DNA of 64,000 nucleotides from Lachnospiraceae bacterium (GTDB lineage: Bacteria; Bacillota; Clostridia; Lachnospirales; Lachnospiraceae), in contig JAFSIS010000078.1 in NCBI GenBank assembly GCA_017439665.1, positions 25,067-89,066 on the forward strand, written 5' to 3'. Positions within the stretch are counted from its first letter, which is position 1. Each line of letters opens with the position of its first letter. Shown here one piece after another: positions 24,787 through 35,547 of the stretch. The position numbers and the translations under genes were made by a program. The notes under the pieces are model-generated. The model made no database searches. It was not told the origin of the DNA and saw only the letters and a list, made by a program, of their open reading frames with translations.

Positions 24787-26586
24787 CTATTCCTCTGTTT
24801 TATCGGTTTTACACACCTGAATTGCCAGCTCATCGAGCTGTTTTTCATCTACCACATCAGGAGCATTGGTCATCAGACAGGAAGCATCCTTCACCTTGGG
24901 GAAGGCAATAACTTCACGAATACTGTCTGCCTTAACCAGGAGCATAACCAAACGATCCAGTCCGTAAGCCAGTCCTGCATGTGGAGGCACTCCATATTTA
25001 AAGGCATTCAGCAAGAAGCCAAAACGATTATAGGCTTCTTCCCTGGTAAAGCCCAATACCTCAAACATCTTCTCCTGCACATCACTCTGGAAAATACGCA
25101 CACTGCCGCCACCCAGCTCCGTTCCATTCAATACGATATCGTAAGCTTTGGCCCGCACTTTTCCGGGATCACTGTCCAGGAGGGCAAGATCCTCATCCAC
25201 AGGCATGGTGAAGGGATGATGCATGGCCGTATAGCGGTTTTCTTCCTCGTCCCACTCCAGAAGAGGGAAGTCAGTGATCCAGAGGAAGTTGAACTGATCT
25301 TCATCGATGATTCCCATCTGTCCGGCAATTTCCAGACGAAGGGCTCCCAGCACATTGTAAACAATCTTATTTTTATCTGCCGCAAAAAGAAGCAGATCTC
25401 CCGGTTCTCCTGCCATCTTCCCAACCAGCGCCTTTAACTCTTCTTCACTCATAAACTTGGCAAAGGAAGATTTGTAGCTGCCATCGGGTAAAACGGCCAG
25501 ATAAGCCAGCCCCTTTGCTCCATAGCCTTTGGCAAACTCCACCAGAGCGTCGATCTTCTTTCTGGGCATTTCTGCCTGTCCTTTGGCATTGATTCCCCTT
25601 ACGGAACCGCCTGCTTCAAGTGCAGAGGTAAAGACTCCAAAACCACATCCCTTAACGGTTTCGGAAACCTCTGTAAGTTCCATACCAAAACGGGTATCCG
25701 GCTTGTCGGAACCAAAACGATTCATAGCCTCCTGCCAGCTCATCCGTGGAATGGGAAGGCTCACCTCCAGGCCGATGGCTTCTTTGCAGACATACTGAAT
25801 CAGTCTCTCATTGACTTCGATCACATCATCCACATCCACGAAGGACAGCTCCATATCCACCTGGGTAAACTCCGGCTGTCTGTCAGCTCTTAAGTCCTCA
25901 TCTCGGAAACATTTGGCAATCTGAAAATACCGGTCATAGCCGGAGCACATCAACAGCTGTTTAAACAACTGGGGCGACTGGGGCAGAGCATAAAAGCTGC
26001 CTGGATGTACACGGCTGGGAACCAGATAGTCTCTGGCCCCTTCAGGAGTGGATTTCTGTAAGATCGGTGTCTCAATCTCCAGAAACCCTTCTTCTGTCAG
26101 GAAAGAACGGATCTTTGCCGCAATCTTGCTTCTTAACATCAGCTTGCCCTGCAGATCCGGACGGCGAAGATCCAGATAACGATATTTCAGCCTCAACTCT
26201 TCCTTGGTCTTGGAATCTGCTTCAATAGGGAAGGGAGGCGTTTCTGCCTCAGAAAGAATACGAAGTTCGGTAGCACGGATTTCAATATCTCCTGTAGCCA
26301 GATTTTCATTCACTGCGCCGGAACGTTTTTCCACCCGGCCTGCTACAGCGATCACGAACTCACTTCTTAATTTCTCAGCCTTTGCCATTCCTTCTGCCTG
26401 AATATCCGTTTCCTCAAAAATGATCTGTAATAAGCCCGAACGATCCCGTAAATCTACAAAAATGATTCCACCCTTGTTTCTCTGCTTCTGTACCCATCCC
26501 ATCACGGTAACTGTTTCTCCGATGTTAGCTGCCGAAACTTCCGTACAGCGGTGGGTCCGCTTTAAGCCTTTCATTGATTCAGCCAT
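24787..26586 (-). CDS. aspS: aspartyl-tRNA synthetase
   Basis: A 599-residue bacterial-type class II synthetase. An N-terminal OB-fold anticodon domain (GETVTVMGWVQKQRNKGGIIF) is followed by the catalytic core (RYLDLRRPDLQGKLMLRSKI, YALPQSPQLFKQLLM, RDEDLRADRQPEFTQVDME), the bacterial GAD insertion in the middle, and motif 3 GLAYGLDRLVML. The ATG at 26586 has GGAGG seven nt upstream; four in-frame upstream codons are not needed. It follows hisS by 127 nt in the same direction, a pairing common in Firmicutes. No T-box leader is visible upstream of either gene. Confidence 0.97.
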   Translation of the reverse strand: MAESMKGLKRTHRCTEVSAANIGETVTVMGWVQKQRNKGGIIFVDLRDRSGLLQIIFEETDIQAEGMAKAEKLRSEFVIAVAGRVEKRSGAVNENLATGDIEIRATELRILSEAETPPFPIEADSKTKEELRLKYRYLDLRRPDLQGKLMLRSKIAAKIRSFLTEEGFLEIETPILQKSTPEGARDYLVPSRVHPGSFYALPQSPQLFKQLLMCSGYDRYFQIAKCFRDEDLRADRQPEFTQVDMELSFVDVDDVIEVNERLIQYVCKEAIGLEVSLPIPRMSWQEAMNRFGSDKPDTRFGMELTEVSETVKGCGFGVFTSALEAGGSVRGINAKGQAEMPRKKIDALVEFAKGYGAKGLAYLAVLPDGSYKSSFAKFMSEEELKALVGKMAGEPGDLLLFAADKNKIVYNVLGALRLEIAGQMGIIDEDQFNFLWITDFPLLEWDEEENRYTAMHHPFTMPVDEDLALLDSDPGKVRAKAYDIVLNGTELGGGSVRIFQSDVQEKMFEVLGFTREEAYNRFGFLLNAFKYGVPPHAGLAYGLDRLVMLLVKADSIREVIAFPKVKDASCLMTNAPDVVDEKQLDELAIQVCKTDKTEE

Positions 26587-26677
26587 AATATCCTCCATTC
26601 AGCGGTTCTCTTTAGAACCGAATTTTGCTGTAAGATTTTCCCCTGTCTGCCTTATGGCACAAACTCCGCTGAGCTGT

Positions 26678-26734
26678 TACTGCAGGGGACTGCAATAAAT
26701 CTGCTTATTGCTTCTACTGCAGGGGATTGCAGTA
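26678..26734. repeat. two tandem hairpins at the hisS 3' end
   Basis: TACTGCAGGGGATTGCAGTA (26715-26734) covers the end of hisS, and TACTGCAGGGGACTGCAATA (26678-26697) lies 37 bp further on. Each is a short hairpin (TACTGCA / TGCAGTA type). The first encodes the last residues of HisS, so the 3' end of the gene appears to have been duplicated or built from a repeat. Confidence 0.55.
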
Positions 26735-27973
26735 GAACTCCTTAAACTGCTCATAACCTTCCTGACTAAGCTGTTCCTTCTGGAATTTTTTATTTTTATT
26801 CATTCGGGCCACCAGAATCTGTTCCCCCCGCTGCCTGGCCTCCTGGGCTTCCTTCATCACCTCGCAGAGTCTCTCGGCAGGCATTCCTTTTTCGATCAGA
26901 TAGGCAGTTTTCTTCTCTGCTCCGGGAACCTTGAATCCATTTTCCAGTAAAAGCAGAACGATACGTTCAAAGCCGATGGAAAATCCACAGGCAGGGGTAT
27001 CTTTTCCCGTAAAATTACCCACCATCTTATCATAACGTCCGCCGCCTCCGCAGCTTCCTCCAAACTCAGGAATGGCAATCTCAAAAATAGTACCTGTATA
27101 ATAGGACATTCCTCTCACCAGAGTGGGATCGAATACCATCTTAAACTCTGCTGTTTTTACTGCTTCCACGCTGGTAATGATCTCCTCCAGACTTTCCCGG
27201 ATACCTTCCTCCAGATACTCTTTTATTTCCTCGGTCAACCAGGCAAAGCCGTTTTCGGCTTCTTCCATTCCTTTAAACAGGCCAAGATAGCGTTCCACCG
27301 TTTCTGCTGGGAAACCGGCCTCCTTCAGCTCCTTTTCCACTCCGTCAAGTCCGATTTTATCCATCTTATCCAGGGTGATAAAAACGGAATTATAATCCTT
27401 TTCTTCAAAACCGCTGTAGGCTGCCATGGCTTTCAGGATACGTCTTTCATTGATCCGGATCTCAAAGCCTTTAAAGCCCAGCCTTCCCAGAGTTGTGGTA
27501 GTAGCCAGGATGAGCTCGATCTCTGCCAGGTTGGTAGGCTCACCCAGAATATCAATGTCACACTGATAAAACTGGCGGTAACGTCCTCTCTGAGGTTTGT
27601 CTGCCCTCCATACGGGTCCGATCTGCAAAGCCTTAAAGGGAGACGGAAGATTTGCCGCATTATTAGAGTAAAATCGTACCAGGGGAACGGTCAGGTCATA
27701 GCGGAGTCCGCCATCCACCAGGTCACTTTCTGACGCTGCTGTTTCCAGGTTCAGCTTTTCACCCCGTTTTAAGATCTTGAAGATCAGTTTTTCGTTTTCC
27801 CCTCCCTGCTTATTGCTTAAGTTGGCGATATTTTCCACACAGGGAGTCTCTATTCCCGTAAACCCGAAACGGGCATAGGTTTCTTTTATCACGCTGATCA
27901 CATAGTCTCTGATCTCATTTTCTGCCGGCAGAATATCCTTCATGCCGGTAACCGGCTTCTTACTCAATGCCAT
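26714..27973 (-). CDS. hisS: histidyl-tRNA synthetase
   Basis: A 419-residue class II synthetase. Motifs are visible in order: LRYDLTVPLVRF, RADKPQRGRYRQFYQCDIDI (motif 2), the histidine-specific RGMSYYTGTIFE, and motif 3 CGFSIGFERIVLLL. I chose the second ATG (27973) because AGGAGG is seven nt before it and only one nt before the first. The last codons overlap a small hairpin repeat (26715-26734). A promoter lies about 45 bp upstream (28018-28046). aspS follows, so both are probably made from one transcript. Confidence 0.97.
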   Translation of the reverse strand: MALSKKPVTGMKDILPAENEIRDYVISVIKETYARFGFTGIETPCVENIANLSNKQGGENEKLIFKILKRGEKLNLETAASESDLVDGGLRYDLTVPLVRFYSNNAANLPSPFKALQIGPVWRADKPQRGRYRQFYQCDIDILGEPTNLAEIELILATTTTLGRLGFKGFEIRINERRILKAMAAYSGFEEKDYNSVFITLDKMDKIGLDGVEKELKEAGFPAETVERYLGLFKGMEEAENGFAWLTEEIKEYLEEGIRESLEEIITSVEAVKTAEFKMVFDPTLVRGMSYYTGTIFEIAIPEFGGSCGGGGRYDKMVGNFTGKDTPACGFSIGFERIVLLLLENGFKVPGAEKKTAYLIEKGMPAERLCEVMKEAQEARQRGEQILVARMNKNKKFQKEQLSQEGYEQFKEFYCNPLQ

Positions 27974-28017
27974 GTTCATTCCTCCTCATGGTCTTATCCT
28001 TATTTCATATGCGCTCT

Positions 28018-28046
28018 ATCATATCACCAAAATTTTCACTTTACAA
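28018..28046 (-). promoter_or_regulatory. promoter of hisS-aspS
   Basis: On the minus strand TTGTAA (28041-28046) and TATGAT (28018-28023) are 17 bp apart. The leader is about 40 nt, too short for a T-box. Confidence 0.65.
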
Positions 28047-28117
28047 GATTTGTACCCTATATTTTCAAGCTATTTTCAAGGAAATACTACTTGATTTTAA
28101 TATTCATCGTCTTTTTT

Positions 28118-28406
28118 AGGATAAAAAATATGCTTGCTGCTTTTTTATCCCAGAAATTTACCTGATTTATAATTTTCCATTTGACTTTTATTTGTTTTTT
28201 AGGATAGAAATAACGATTTTCTATCTTTTTATCCTAATTTTACCCTTTAAAAATGATGATTTAAGCCATGAATGATAATTTTATGGGATAAGAAATCGAG
28301 AAAAATACATCCTTATCCTATCCAAAGGATAAAAAGACAACAATTACGACCAAAAATAGCGTTTGTTGTAGGATAAGAACTTAAGAAAAAAATGATTTTT
28401 ATCCTA
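28118..28406. repeat. array of GGATAA hairpins with about 84-bp period
   Basis: AGGATA or GGGATA motifs begin at 28118, 28201, 28285 and 28370 (spacing 83, 84, 85 bp). Each is followed 25-35 nt later by its complement TATCC/TATCCTA, so each unit is a hairpin of the form AGGATAAAA...TTTTTATCCT. A further half-spaced motif lies at 28326. The intervening sequence is AT-rich and only weakly conserved. The array fills the gap between the hisS promoter and the hemZ terminator. No gene is present. Confidence 0.65.
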
Positions 28407-28413
28407 TCCACAC

Positions 28414-28460
28414 AAAAAGCAGGTGCCTGCAACTCCCGAAAGAAGATACCGGCACCTGTT
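28414..28460 (-). terminator. intrinsic terminator of the apt-relA-hemZ operon
   Basis: Stem CAGGTGCC / GGCACCTG with T-tract (CTTTTTG) on the minus strand, about 40 nt after the hemZ stop. Confidence 0.75.
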
Positions 28461-28468
28461 TAAAACTG

Positions 28469-28499
28469 AGGAAACACTGATCAAATCAGCATTTCCCTA
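28469..28499. repeat. stop-codon palindrome, copy B
   Basis: GAGGAAACACTGAT and ATCAGCATTTCC flank a short centre. The right end (28497-28499) is the hemZ stop codon. Same family as 12789-12821 and 54654-54686. Confidence 0.7.
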
Positions 28500-30071
28500 A
28501 ATATCCATAAAAAGTACTTTTTTTCGTTCAATCATCTCCTCTATCCGCTGCATATACAGTTCCACATCCTTTACTGCATCACAGCGCTCTATCCGGCCAT
28601 CCGGATAGACTCGTTTGGAAATGGTGCCTGCGCCCAGAGCTGCTATGGTCTGTTTCTCTTCCATGATCAGGATATTGTAGATCCCATAATTTCCTTTGGT
28701 GGCATAACCCACATTTTCCAGATTTCCGGCAATGTTTTTCTGTCGATAAAGGTAATAGGGCTTCATCCCCATTGCTTCGGCGCCTCTTGCCGCAGTTTCC
28801 ATAGTCTCTTCTGTATTCTGCAGGGAATCGGTGCCATTCTCTCTGGTCCACTGGCTCATTTTGGAAGCCCGCTTGATGGCCAGGGAATGAACCGTCAGGC
28901 TATCCGGTGCCAGCTTCTTTACTTCCTCCATGGTGTTTGCCACATCCTCTATACTCTCTTCAGGAAGTCCCAGAATCAGATCCATATTGATATTGGGGAT
29001 TCCCACCTCGCGGACAAGCTGAAAGGCTTCCTTTACCTGCTCTACCGTATGCTGTCGGCCGATCAGCTTCAGGGTTTCCTCCTTCATGGTCTGGGGATTT
29101 ACAGAAACTCTGGTCACCCCAAAGTCCTTCATGACCTGCAGCTTTTCCCTGGTAATACTGTCTGCCCTTCCGGCCTCCACGGTAAATTCCTGTACCCGGG
29201 AAAAATCGAATTTCTTCTGCAGGGCGGTAAACAGCCTGACAAACTCCTCCGGCTCCAGAGTGGTAGGGGTTCCCCCTCCAATATAAACCGTATCCAGAAC
29301 CTTTCCGGTAAATACCTCTGCCATAGCGTCCATCTCTTTTTCCAGAGCAGTGAGATAATCGGATACCCGTTTCTTCCACTGTCTGATGGGATAGGAAGTA
29401 AAGGAGCAATACAGACAGGTAGTAGGACAAAAGGGAATTCCCACATAGAGACTGAACCCTCTTTCTCCACTTAAGCCGGACAGGATTCCCTGTTCTCTTT
29501 CGGCAATGTCCACACTTAGGATTGCCTTCTCCCGGCTGGTATCATAAGCTTTTTGCATATGGTCAATGATTTCTTCCCGGCTCTTTCCCTCCTCCAAAAG
29601 CCCATAGGCAATCTTGGTGGGACGGATTCCGGTAAGATTTCCCCAGGGAAGCTTTTGTCCTGTATAGGAAGAAAGGATTCCATACAGTAACTTCTTCAGC
29701 TTGCTTTTTTTACTGCTTCGCTCTTCCTCTGGTGAGGAAGTCTCCCCCTGCTCTAAAATGATCTGGTCACCGGATATCCTGTCTCTTCCCTCTAAACGAC
29801 AGAAAATTCTATCTTCCTCCAAAAAAACTCTTATGTCCGGTATATCCGAAGATATTTCTGTGTCTGACTCTGACTGTAACAAGGCTGATTCTGCTTCTGA
29901 CAATCCCAAAGCAGCTTCTTCCCCCACTTTTGCCTTAGACAAAGCCAGGAGGGAGGTAGTATCCGGATTACCTTCTACTACCACCTTAACCTCTTTCGCA
30001 GGATAAAAAGCTTTGACTAAGGAATGAATATCATATTCAAACTGGGGCTGATTTAACTTAACAACGATCAC
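28497..30071 (-). CDS. hemZ: HemZ-like radical SAM protein
   Basis: A 524-residue radical SAM protein. The iron-sulfur motif is CPTTCLYC (C-x3-C-x2-C), followed by DTVYIGGGTPTTLEPEEF, typical of the HemN/HemZ coproporphyrinogen-dehydrogenase group. A long N-terminal region of about 170 residues precedes it. HemZ proteins are annotated as oxygen-independent coproporphyrinogen III dehydrogenase-like; true activity in anaerobes without a haem pathway is uncertain and some HemN relatives insert or carry haem instead. It starts at GTG (30069-30071) with AGAGG upstream, 12 nt after the MBL gene. The stop overlaps a palindromic repeat. Confidence 0.9.
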   Translation of the reverse strand: MIVVKLNQPQFEYDIHSLVKAFYPAKEVKVVVEGNPDTTSLLALSKAKVGEEAALGLSEAESALLQSESDTEISSDIPDIRVFLEEDRIFCRLEGRDRISGDQIILEQGETSSPEEERSSKKSKLKKLLYGILSSYTGQKLPWGNLTGIRPTKIAYGLLEEGKSREEIIDHMQKAYDTSREKAILSVDIAEREQGILSGLSGERGFSLYVGIPFCPTTCLYCSFTSYPIRQWKKRVSDYLTALEKEMDAMAEVFTGKVLDTVYIGGGTPTTLEPEEFVRLFTALQKKFDFSRVQEFTVEAGRADSITREKLQVMKDFGVTRVSVNPQTMKEETLKLIGRQHTVEQVKEAFQLVREVGIPNINMDLILGLPEESIEDVANTMEEVKKLAPDSLTVHSLAIKRASKMSQWTRENGTDSLQNTEETMETAARGAEAMGMKPYYLYRQKNIAGNLENVGYATKGNYGIYNILIMEEKQTIAALGAGTISKRVYPDGRIERCDAVKDVELYMQRIEEMIERKKVLFMDI

Positions 30072-30083
30072 GCAAACCTCTTT

Positions 30084-30710
30084 CTATGCACAAAAAGGAT
30101 TATACTTTTTCTCATCTCCGATAGTAGTGAAACCACCGTGGCCGGGAAATACCTGAACTTCCTCTGGTAATACCATCAGCTTTTCCTTCAGAGAACGGCT
30201 GAGTGTTGCCCCGCTTCCCGTAGGAAAATCGGTTCTTCCCACAGAACCTTCAAAAAGGGTATCTCCGCTGATCAACAGACCATCTTTTTCAAAGTAATAA
30301 CAGCAGCTGCCGCAGGTATGTCCGGGCGTACCGATCAGCTGCAGTTCCATCCCTTCAATGGTCAGCCTGGCACCATCTTTTAAAAACTCATCCACTTTGA
30401 CGGTGGCCGGTTTCCCAAACATCTGAGAAACGTTCATTGCCGGGTCTTTACAGATAGGCTCTTCTTTTTCCCAGGCATATACTTTAGCCCCGGTCAGCCT
30501 TCTTAATTCATCGCATCCAAGAATATGGTCAAAATGGGCATGGGTCAACAGGATAGCTGCTACCTCGAATCCCTTTTCCTGAAAAGACCGGTAGAGATAT
30601 TCCCCACCGTCTGCCGGATCAAAAACCAGAATTTTATTTTTTCCTTCTTCATAGACAAAATAGCAGTTGGTTTCCACACTGCCCATAACGATTCTGCCGA
30701 TTTTTAACAT
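30084..30710 (-). CDS. MBL-fold hydrolase, glyoxalase II-like
   Basis: A 208-residue metallo-beta-lactamase fold protein. Zinc ligands are in LTHAHFDHILG, TPGHTCGSCCYY, SGDTLF and FPGHGGFTTIG. It resembles the YqgX/GloB-like hydrolases, which cleave thioesters or related bonds; the substrate is not clear from sequence. It lies between relA and hemZ in the same direction, a conserved order in clostridia, with 62 and 12 nt spacings. Confidence 0.88.
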   Translation of the reverse strand: MLKIGRIVMGSVETNCYFVYEEGKNKILVFDPADGGEYLYRSFQEKGFEVAAILLTHAHFDHILGCDELRRLTGAKVYAWEKEEPICKDPAMNVSQMFGKPATVKVDEFLKDGARLTIEGMELQLIGTPGHTCGSCCYYFEKDGLLISGDTLFEGSVGRTDFPTGSGATLSRSLKEKLMVLPEEVQVFPGHGGFTTIGDEKKYNPFCA

Positions 30711-30772
30711 ACTTCCTCACTCTCTGCTGCCAAATGCAGCTTTCCATGCATACCAACAGGCTGATCGTTTCA

Positions 30773-33103
30773 TCAGCCTGTAGTTCGTTCGATATCAATC
30801 ACGCTTTCTACAATTCGGATCCGTTCTATGATCCGATTCAGTTCATCTCTTCCTGAAATCTCAAAAGAAGTAGCAAGCGTTACAATATCCTGCTTATTAA
30901 TTCTGGTGTTCATGGAAAGAATATTGATATCTTTTTCCGTCAGTGCCCTGGAGATATCTGCCAGAAGTCCGTGGCGGTTGTTTGCATAAATATTAATGTC
31001 TGCCACGTATTTTTCATCTTTGTTCTCCGTCAGCTGCTGCCATTCCGCATCGATCAGCCGTTCCCTGTCCATGGCCGGAAGATTGATGATATTCACACAG
31101 TCTGTTCTATGGATGGAAACCCCTCTTCCCCGGGTAACAAAGCCCACAATCTCATCTCCCGGTACAGGAGAGCAGCATTTGGAAAAACGAACGGCTACAT
31201 CATCAATTCCCTTCACTACGATTCCACTTTTGGATTTCTGGTTATCCTCCCTGCTTCGGGTATTTTCCAGAATAGCTGCCAGAACCTCAGAATTGCTCAT
31301 ATTCTGAACGTGGTCACGCTCATAGAGCTCAACCATCTTATTGATGATCTGCCCTTCCTTCAGACCGCCGTGACCTACCGCTGCCAGAACTGCATCCCAG
31401 TTACGGAAGCCGTATTTCTTCATGATCCCTTCCATATACTCAGGGCGCATAAGATTCGAAATGGTAATGGACTTTGCTTTGCAGTATGCACCTAGCAGTT
31501 CCTTACCTTTGACGATATTCTCTTCCTTAAACTCTTCCTTGAACCATTGGTTGATCTTATTTTTGGCCTGTGTACTTTTTACAATATTCAGCCAGTCCCT
31601 GCTGGGACCTTTGGAGTTCTGTGAGGTGATGATCTCCACCCGGTCACCGTTGTTGATCTGGTACTCAATGGTAACCAGCTTTCCATTAACTCTGGCACCG
31701 ATCATCTTATTTCCCACAGCCGAATGAATGGAGTAGGCAAAATCCACCGGAGTACTTCCTGCAGGAAGATTTTTCACCTCACCGGTAGGGGTAAAGCAGT
31801 ATACACTGTCGGAAAAAAGATCCAGATCACTTTTCAGAAGGTTCATGAACTCCTTGTTATCCGACATGTCTCTCTGCCATTCCAGGATCTGTCTCAGCCA
31901 TACCAGCTTCTCTTCTTCCTGCCCTTTTACCTTCTTGCCGTCAGAAGCCTCTTTGTATTTCCAATGGGCAGCAATACCATATTCTGCCGCCTTATGCATC
32001 TCCTGGGTACGAATCTGTATTTCAAAGGGCTGGCCGCTGCTGCCAATCAGAGTCGTATGCAAAGACTGATACATATTCTCCTTGGGCATGGCAATATAGT
32101 CCTTGAACCGGCCGGGAATGGGTTTATACATCTCATGGATCACTCCCAGACAGGCATAGCAGTCACGGACCGTATCTACGATGATCCTTACCGCAAACAG
32201 GTCATATATCTGGTCAATGCTCTTCCCCTGGTTCTTCATCTTTTTATATATGCTGAAAAAATGCTTGATCCGCCCGTCAATCTGAGCCTTGATCCCGGCA
32301 TTCTGGATATGCTCACTCACTTCATCCACGATACTCTGGATATAAGCCTCACGGACATCCTTACGGACAGCGATCTTATCTACCAGATCATAATAGATTT
32401 CCGGCTCCAGATATTTTAAGGACAGATCATCCAATTCAACCTTAATTTTGGATATGCCCAGTCTCTGGGCAATAGGGCTGTAGATATCCAGTGTTTCTCT
32501 GGCGATCCTCTGCTGCTTCCCCGGTGGCATATGCTTCAGGGTGCGCATATTATGAAGCCGGTCTGCCAGCTTGATCAGGATAACACGGATATCCTTTGCC
32601 ATGGCCAGAAACATTTTTCTCAAATTTTCTGCCTGCAGCTCCAGCTTATCCTGGGATTTATCCGCAGTATCCCCCATCTTCAGGCCCTGCAGCTTGGTCA
32701 CTCCGTCTACCAGATGGGCTACATCCTCTCCAAACTCTTCCTTAATCTCCTCATAGGTCATAATGGTGTCTTCCACGACATCATGAAGAAGCCCTGCCAC
32801 GATGGTCTCCTTATCCAATTCCAGGTCAGCCAAGATAATTCCCACGTACAGGGGATGGATGATGTAAGGCTCACCGGATTTACGAAGCTGGTGTTCATGA
32901 GCCTTTTCGGCCACTTCAAAAGCTTTTTTGATCAGGGAAAAATCATCTGAAGGATGGTAGCGTCTCACCCGTTCTATTAAATCCTGATAAAGCTCTTCGG
33001 GAGACAAAAACTCCGCCAGCGTCTCTATACGGCCATTATCAAATACAATTGGTTTTTTTTCTGTAATATTCTCCAGGTTATTCGTCACGTTTCTCACCAC
33101 CAC
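30773..33103 (-). CDS. relA: bifunctional (p)ppGpp synthetase/hydrolase, long RSH
   Basis: A 776-residue RelA/SpoT homologue. An HD hydrolase domain (HQLRKSGEPYIIHPL, LLHDVVEDT, KLADRLHNMRTL) is followed by the synthetase (GRFKDYIAMPKENMYQSLHT, with the EIQIRT strand), a TGS domain (VYCFTPTGEVKNLPAGSTPVDFAY), a helical/zinc-finger region (RFSKCCSPVPGDEIVGFVTR) and a C-terminal ACT domain. Both catalytic domains look intact, so it should set the alarmone level in the cell. It starts at one of several GTG codons; the exact start is uncertain by up to five codons. It follows apt, separated by a 26-bp foldback repeat. Confidence 0.95.
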   Translation of the reverse strand: MVVRNVTNNLENITEKKPIVFDNGRIETLAEFLSPEELYQDLIERVRRYHPSDDFSLIKKAFEVAEKAHEHQLRKSGEPYIIHPLYVGIILADLELDKETIVAGLLHDVVEDTIMTYEEIKEEFGEDVAHLVDGVTKLQGLKMGDTADKSQDKLELQAENLRKMFLAMAKDIRVILIKLADRLHNMRTLKHMPPGKQQRIARETLDIYSPIAQRLGISKIKVELDDLSLKYLEPEIYYDLVDKIAVRKDVREAYIQSIVDEVSEHIQNAGIKAQIDGRIKHFFSIYKKMKNQGKSIDQIYDLFAVRIIVDTVRDCYACLGVIHEMYKPIPGRFKDYIAMPKENMYQSLHTTLIGSSGQPFEIQIRTQEMHKAAEYGIAAHWKYKEASDGKKVKGQEEEKLVWLRQILEWQRDMSDNKEFMNLLKSDLDLFSDSVYCFTPTGEVKNLPAGSTPVDFAYSIHSAVGNKMIGARVNGKLVTIEYQINNGDRVEIITSQNSKGPSRDWLNIVKSTQAKNKINQWFKEEFKEENIVKGKELLGAYCKAKSITISNLMRPEYMEGIMKKYGFRNWDAVLAAVGHGGLKEGQIINKMVELYERDHVQNMSNSEVLAAILENTRSREDNQKSKSGIVVKGIDDVAVRFSKCCSPVPGDEIVGFVTRGRGVSIHRTDCVNIINLPAMDRERLIDAEWQQLTENKDEKYVADINIYANNRHGLLADISRALTEKDINILSMNTRINKQDIVTLATSFEISGRDELNRIIERIRIVESVIDIERTTG

Positions 33104-33123
33104 TCAACTCTTCTTTGGGCGAT

Positions 33124-33149
33124 GTAACTATTCAGTAGTTTATAGTTAC
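33124..33149. repeat. 26-bp minimal foldback element between apt and relA
   Basis: GTAACTAT (33124-33131) and ATAGTTAC (33142-33149) flank TCAGTAGTTT. It starts within one nt of the apt stop codon. It looks like two element ends joined with the interior lost. Confidence 0.7.
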
Positions 33150-33673
33150 TATTTGCCCTCATAGGTTATGGCGGCATCCAATCGGTAGCCGTCAATCTTC
33201 TTTCTTCCTTCCAGCCCTGCCAGCTCCATAAGAACCAGCACACCTACTACTTCCCCTCCCAGAGACTCCACTAACTCGATCATAGCCTTAGTGGTTCCAC
33301 CGGTAGCGATCAGATCGTCCACCAAAAGTACCTTCTGCCCCGGCTTGATGGCATCTTTATGCATCTCAATAGTAGCTTTACCGTATTCCAGTTCGTATTC
33401 CTTTTCGATGGTTTCACAGGGAAGCTTTCCTTTTTTACGGATCAGCACAAAGGGCTTTTTCAGGTTGTATGCAATCGGTGTTCCAAAAATGAACCCTCTG
33501 GATTCTGCACCTGCAACCACATCAAAGGTTAAATCTTTGATCAGATCCTGCATGGTATCTATGGCCAGATTCAGACCCTCTGCATCCTGCAGAACGCTGG
33601 TTACATCTCTGAAAATAATCCCTTCTTCCGGAAAATCCGGTATACTTCTTACATAATCTTCCAGTTTTTTCAC
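33149..33673 (-). CDS. apt: adenine phosphoribosyltransferase
   Basis: A 174-residue type I phosphoribosyltransferase that makes AMP from adenine and PRPP. It begins (GTG at 33671-33673) KKLEDYVRSIPDFPEEGIIF. It contains GAESRGFIFG, RKKGKLP and the PRPP-binding loop VLLVDDLIATGGTTKA. A GGGGGG site precedes the GTG; the longer in-frame extension upstream would overlap the promoter. It is first in the apt-relA-MBL-hemZ operon. Confidence 0.95.
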   Translation of the reverse strand: MKKLEDYVRSIPDFPEEGIIFRDVTSVLQDAEGLNLAIDTMQDLIKDLTFDVVAGAESRGFIFGTPIAYNLKKPFVLIRKKGKLPCETIEKEYELEYGKATIEMHKDAIKPGQKVLLVDDLIATGGTTKAMIELVESLGGEVVGVLVLMELAGLEGRKKIDGYRLDAAITYEGK

Positions 33674-33710
33674 ATTTATCCCCCCAGCTGCTTCAATGAA
33701 TTTGATGTCA

Positions 33711-33739
33711 ATTATATAATTTATTCTGATTGAAGTCAA
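33711..33739 (-). promoter_or_regulatory. promoter of apt-relA operon
   Basis: On the minus strand TTGACT (33734-33739) and TATAAT (33711-33716) are 17 bp apart. The leader is about 30 nt. Confidence 0.75.
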
Positions 33740-33827
33740 TGAATTATCTTTACGATATAGGAAAAGAAGCAGGAGCTGCCACAGCATTCTGCGACAGTTC
33801 CCACTTCTTTACTGAGAAATTTTATCA

Positions 33828-33865
33828 GGAAAGCTGCCATTTCTTAAGAAAAACGACAGCTTTCC
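33828..33865 (-). terminator. hairpin after groEL, probable terminator
   Basis: Stem GGAAAGCTG / CAGCTTTCC with a 20-nt loop, 21 nt after the groEL stop. The following minus-strand sequence is only moderately T-rich. Confidence 0.5.
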
Positions 33866-33885
33866 AATATTACATTACGGAGAAT

Positions 33886-35520
<1,635 letters not shown>

Positions 35521-35547
35521 TTAACAAACTCTATTCGTTTTACTTCT

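Noticed and set aside
27974..28117. T-box leader for hisS-aspS
   Set aside because: No T-box consensus (GGTGGNACCGCG type) on the minus strand, and the predicted leader is only about 40 nt.
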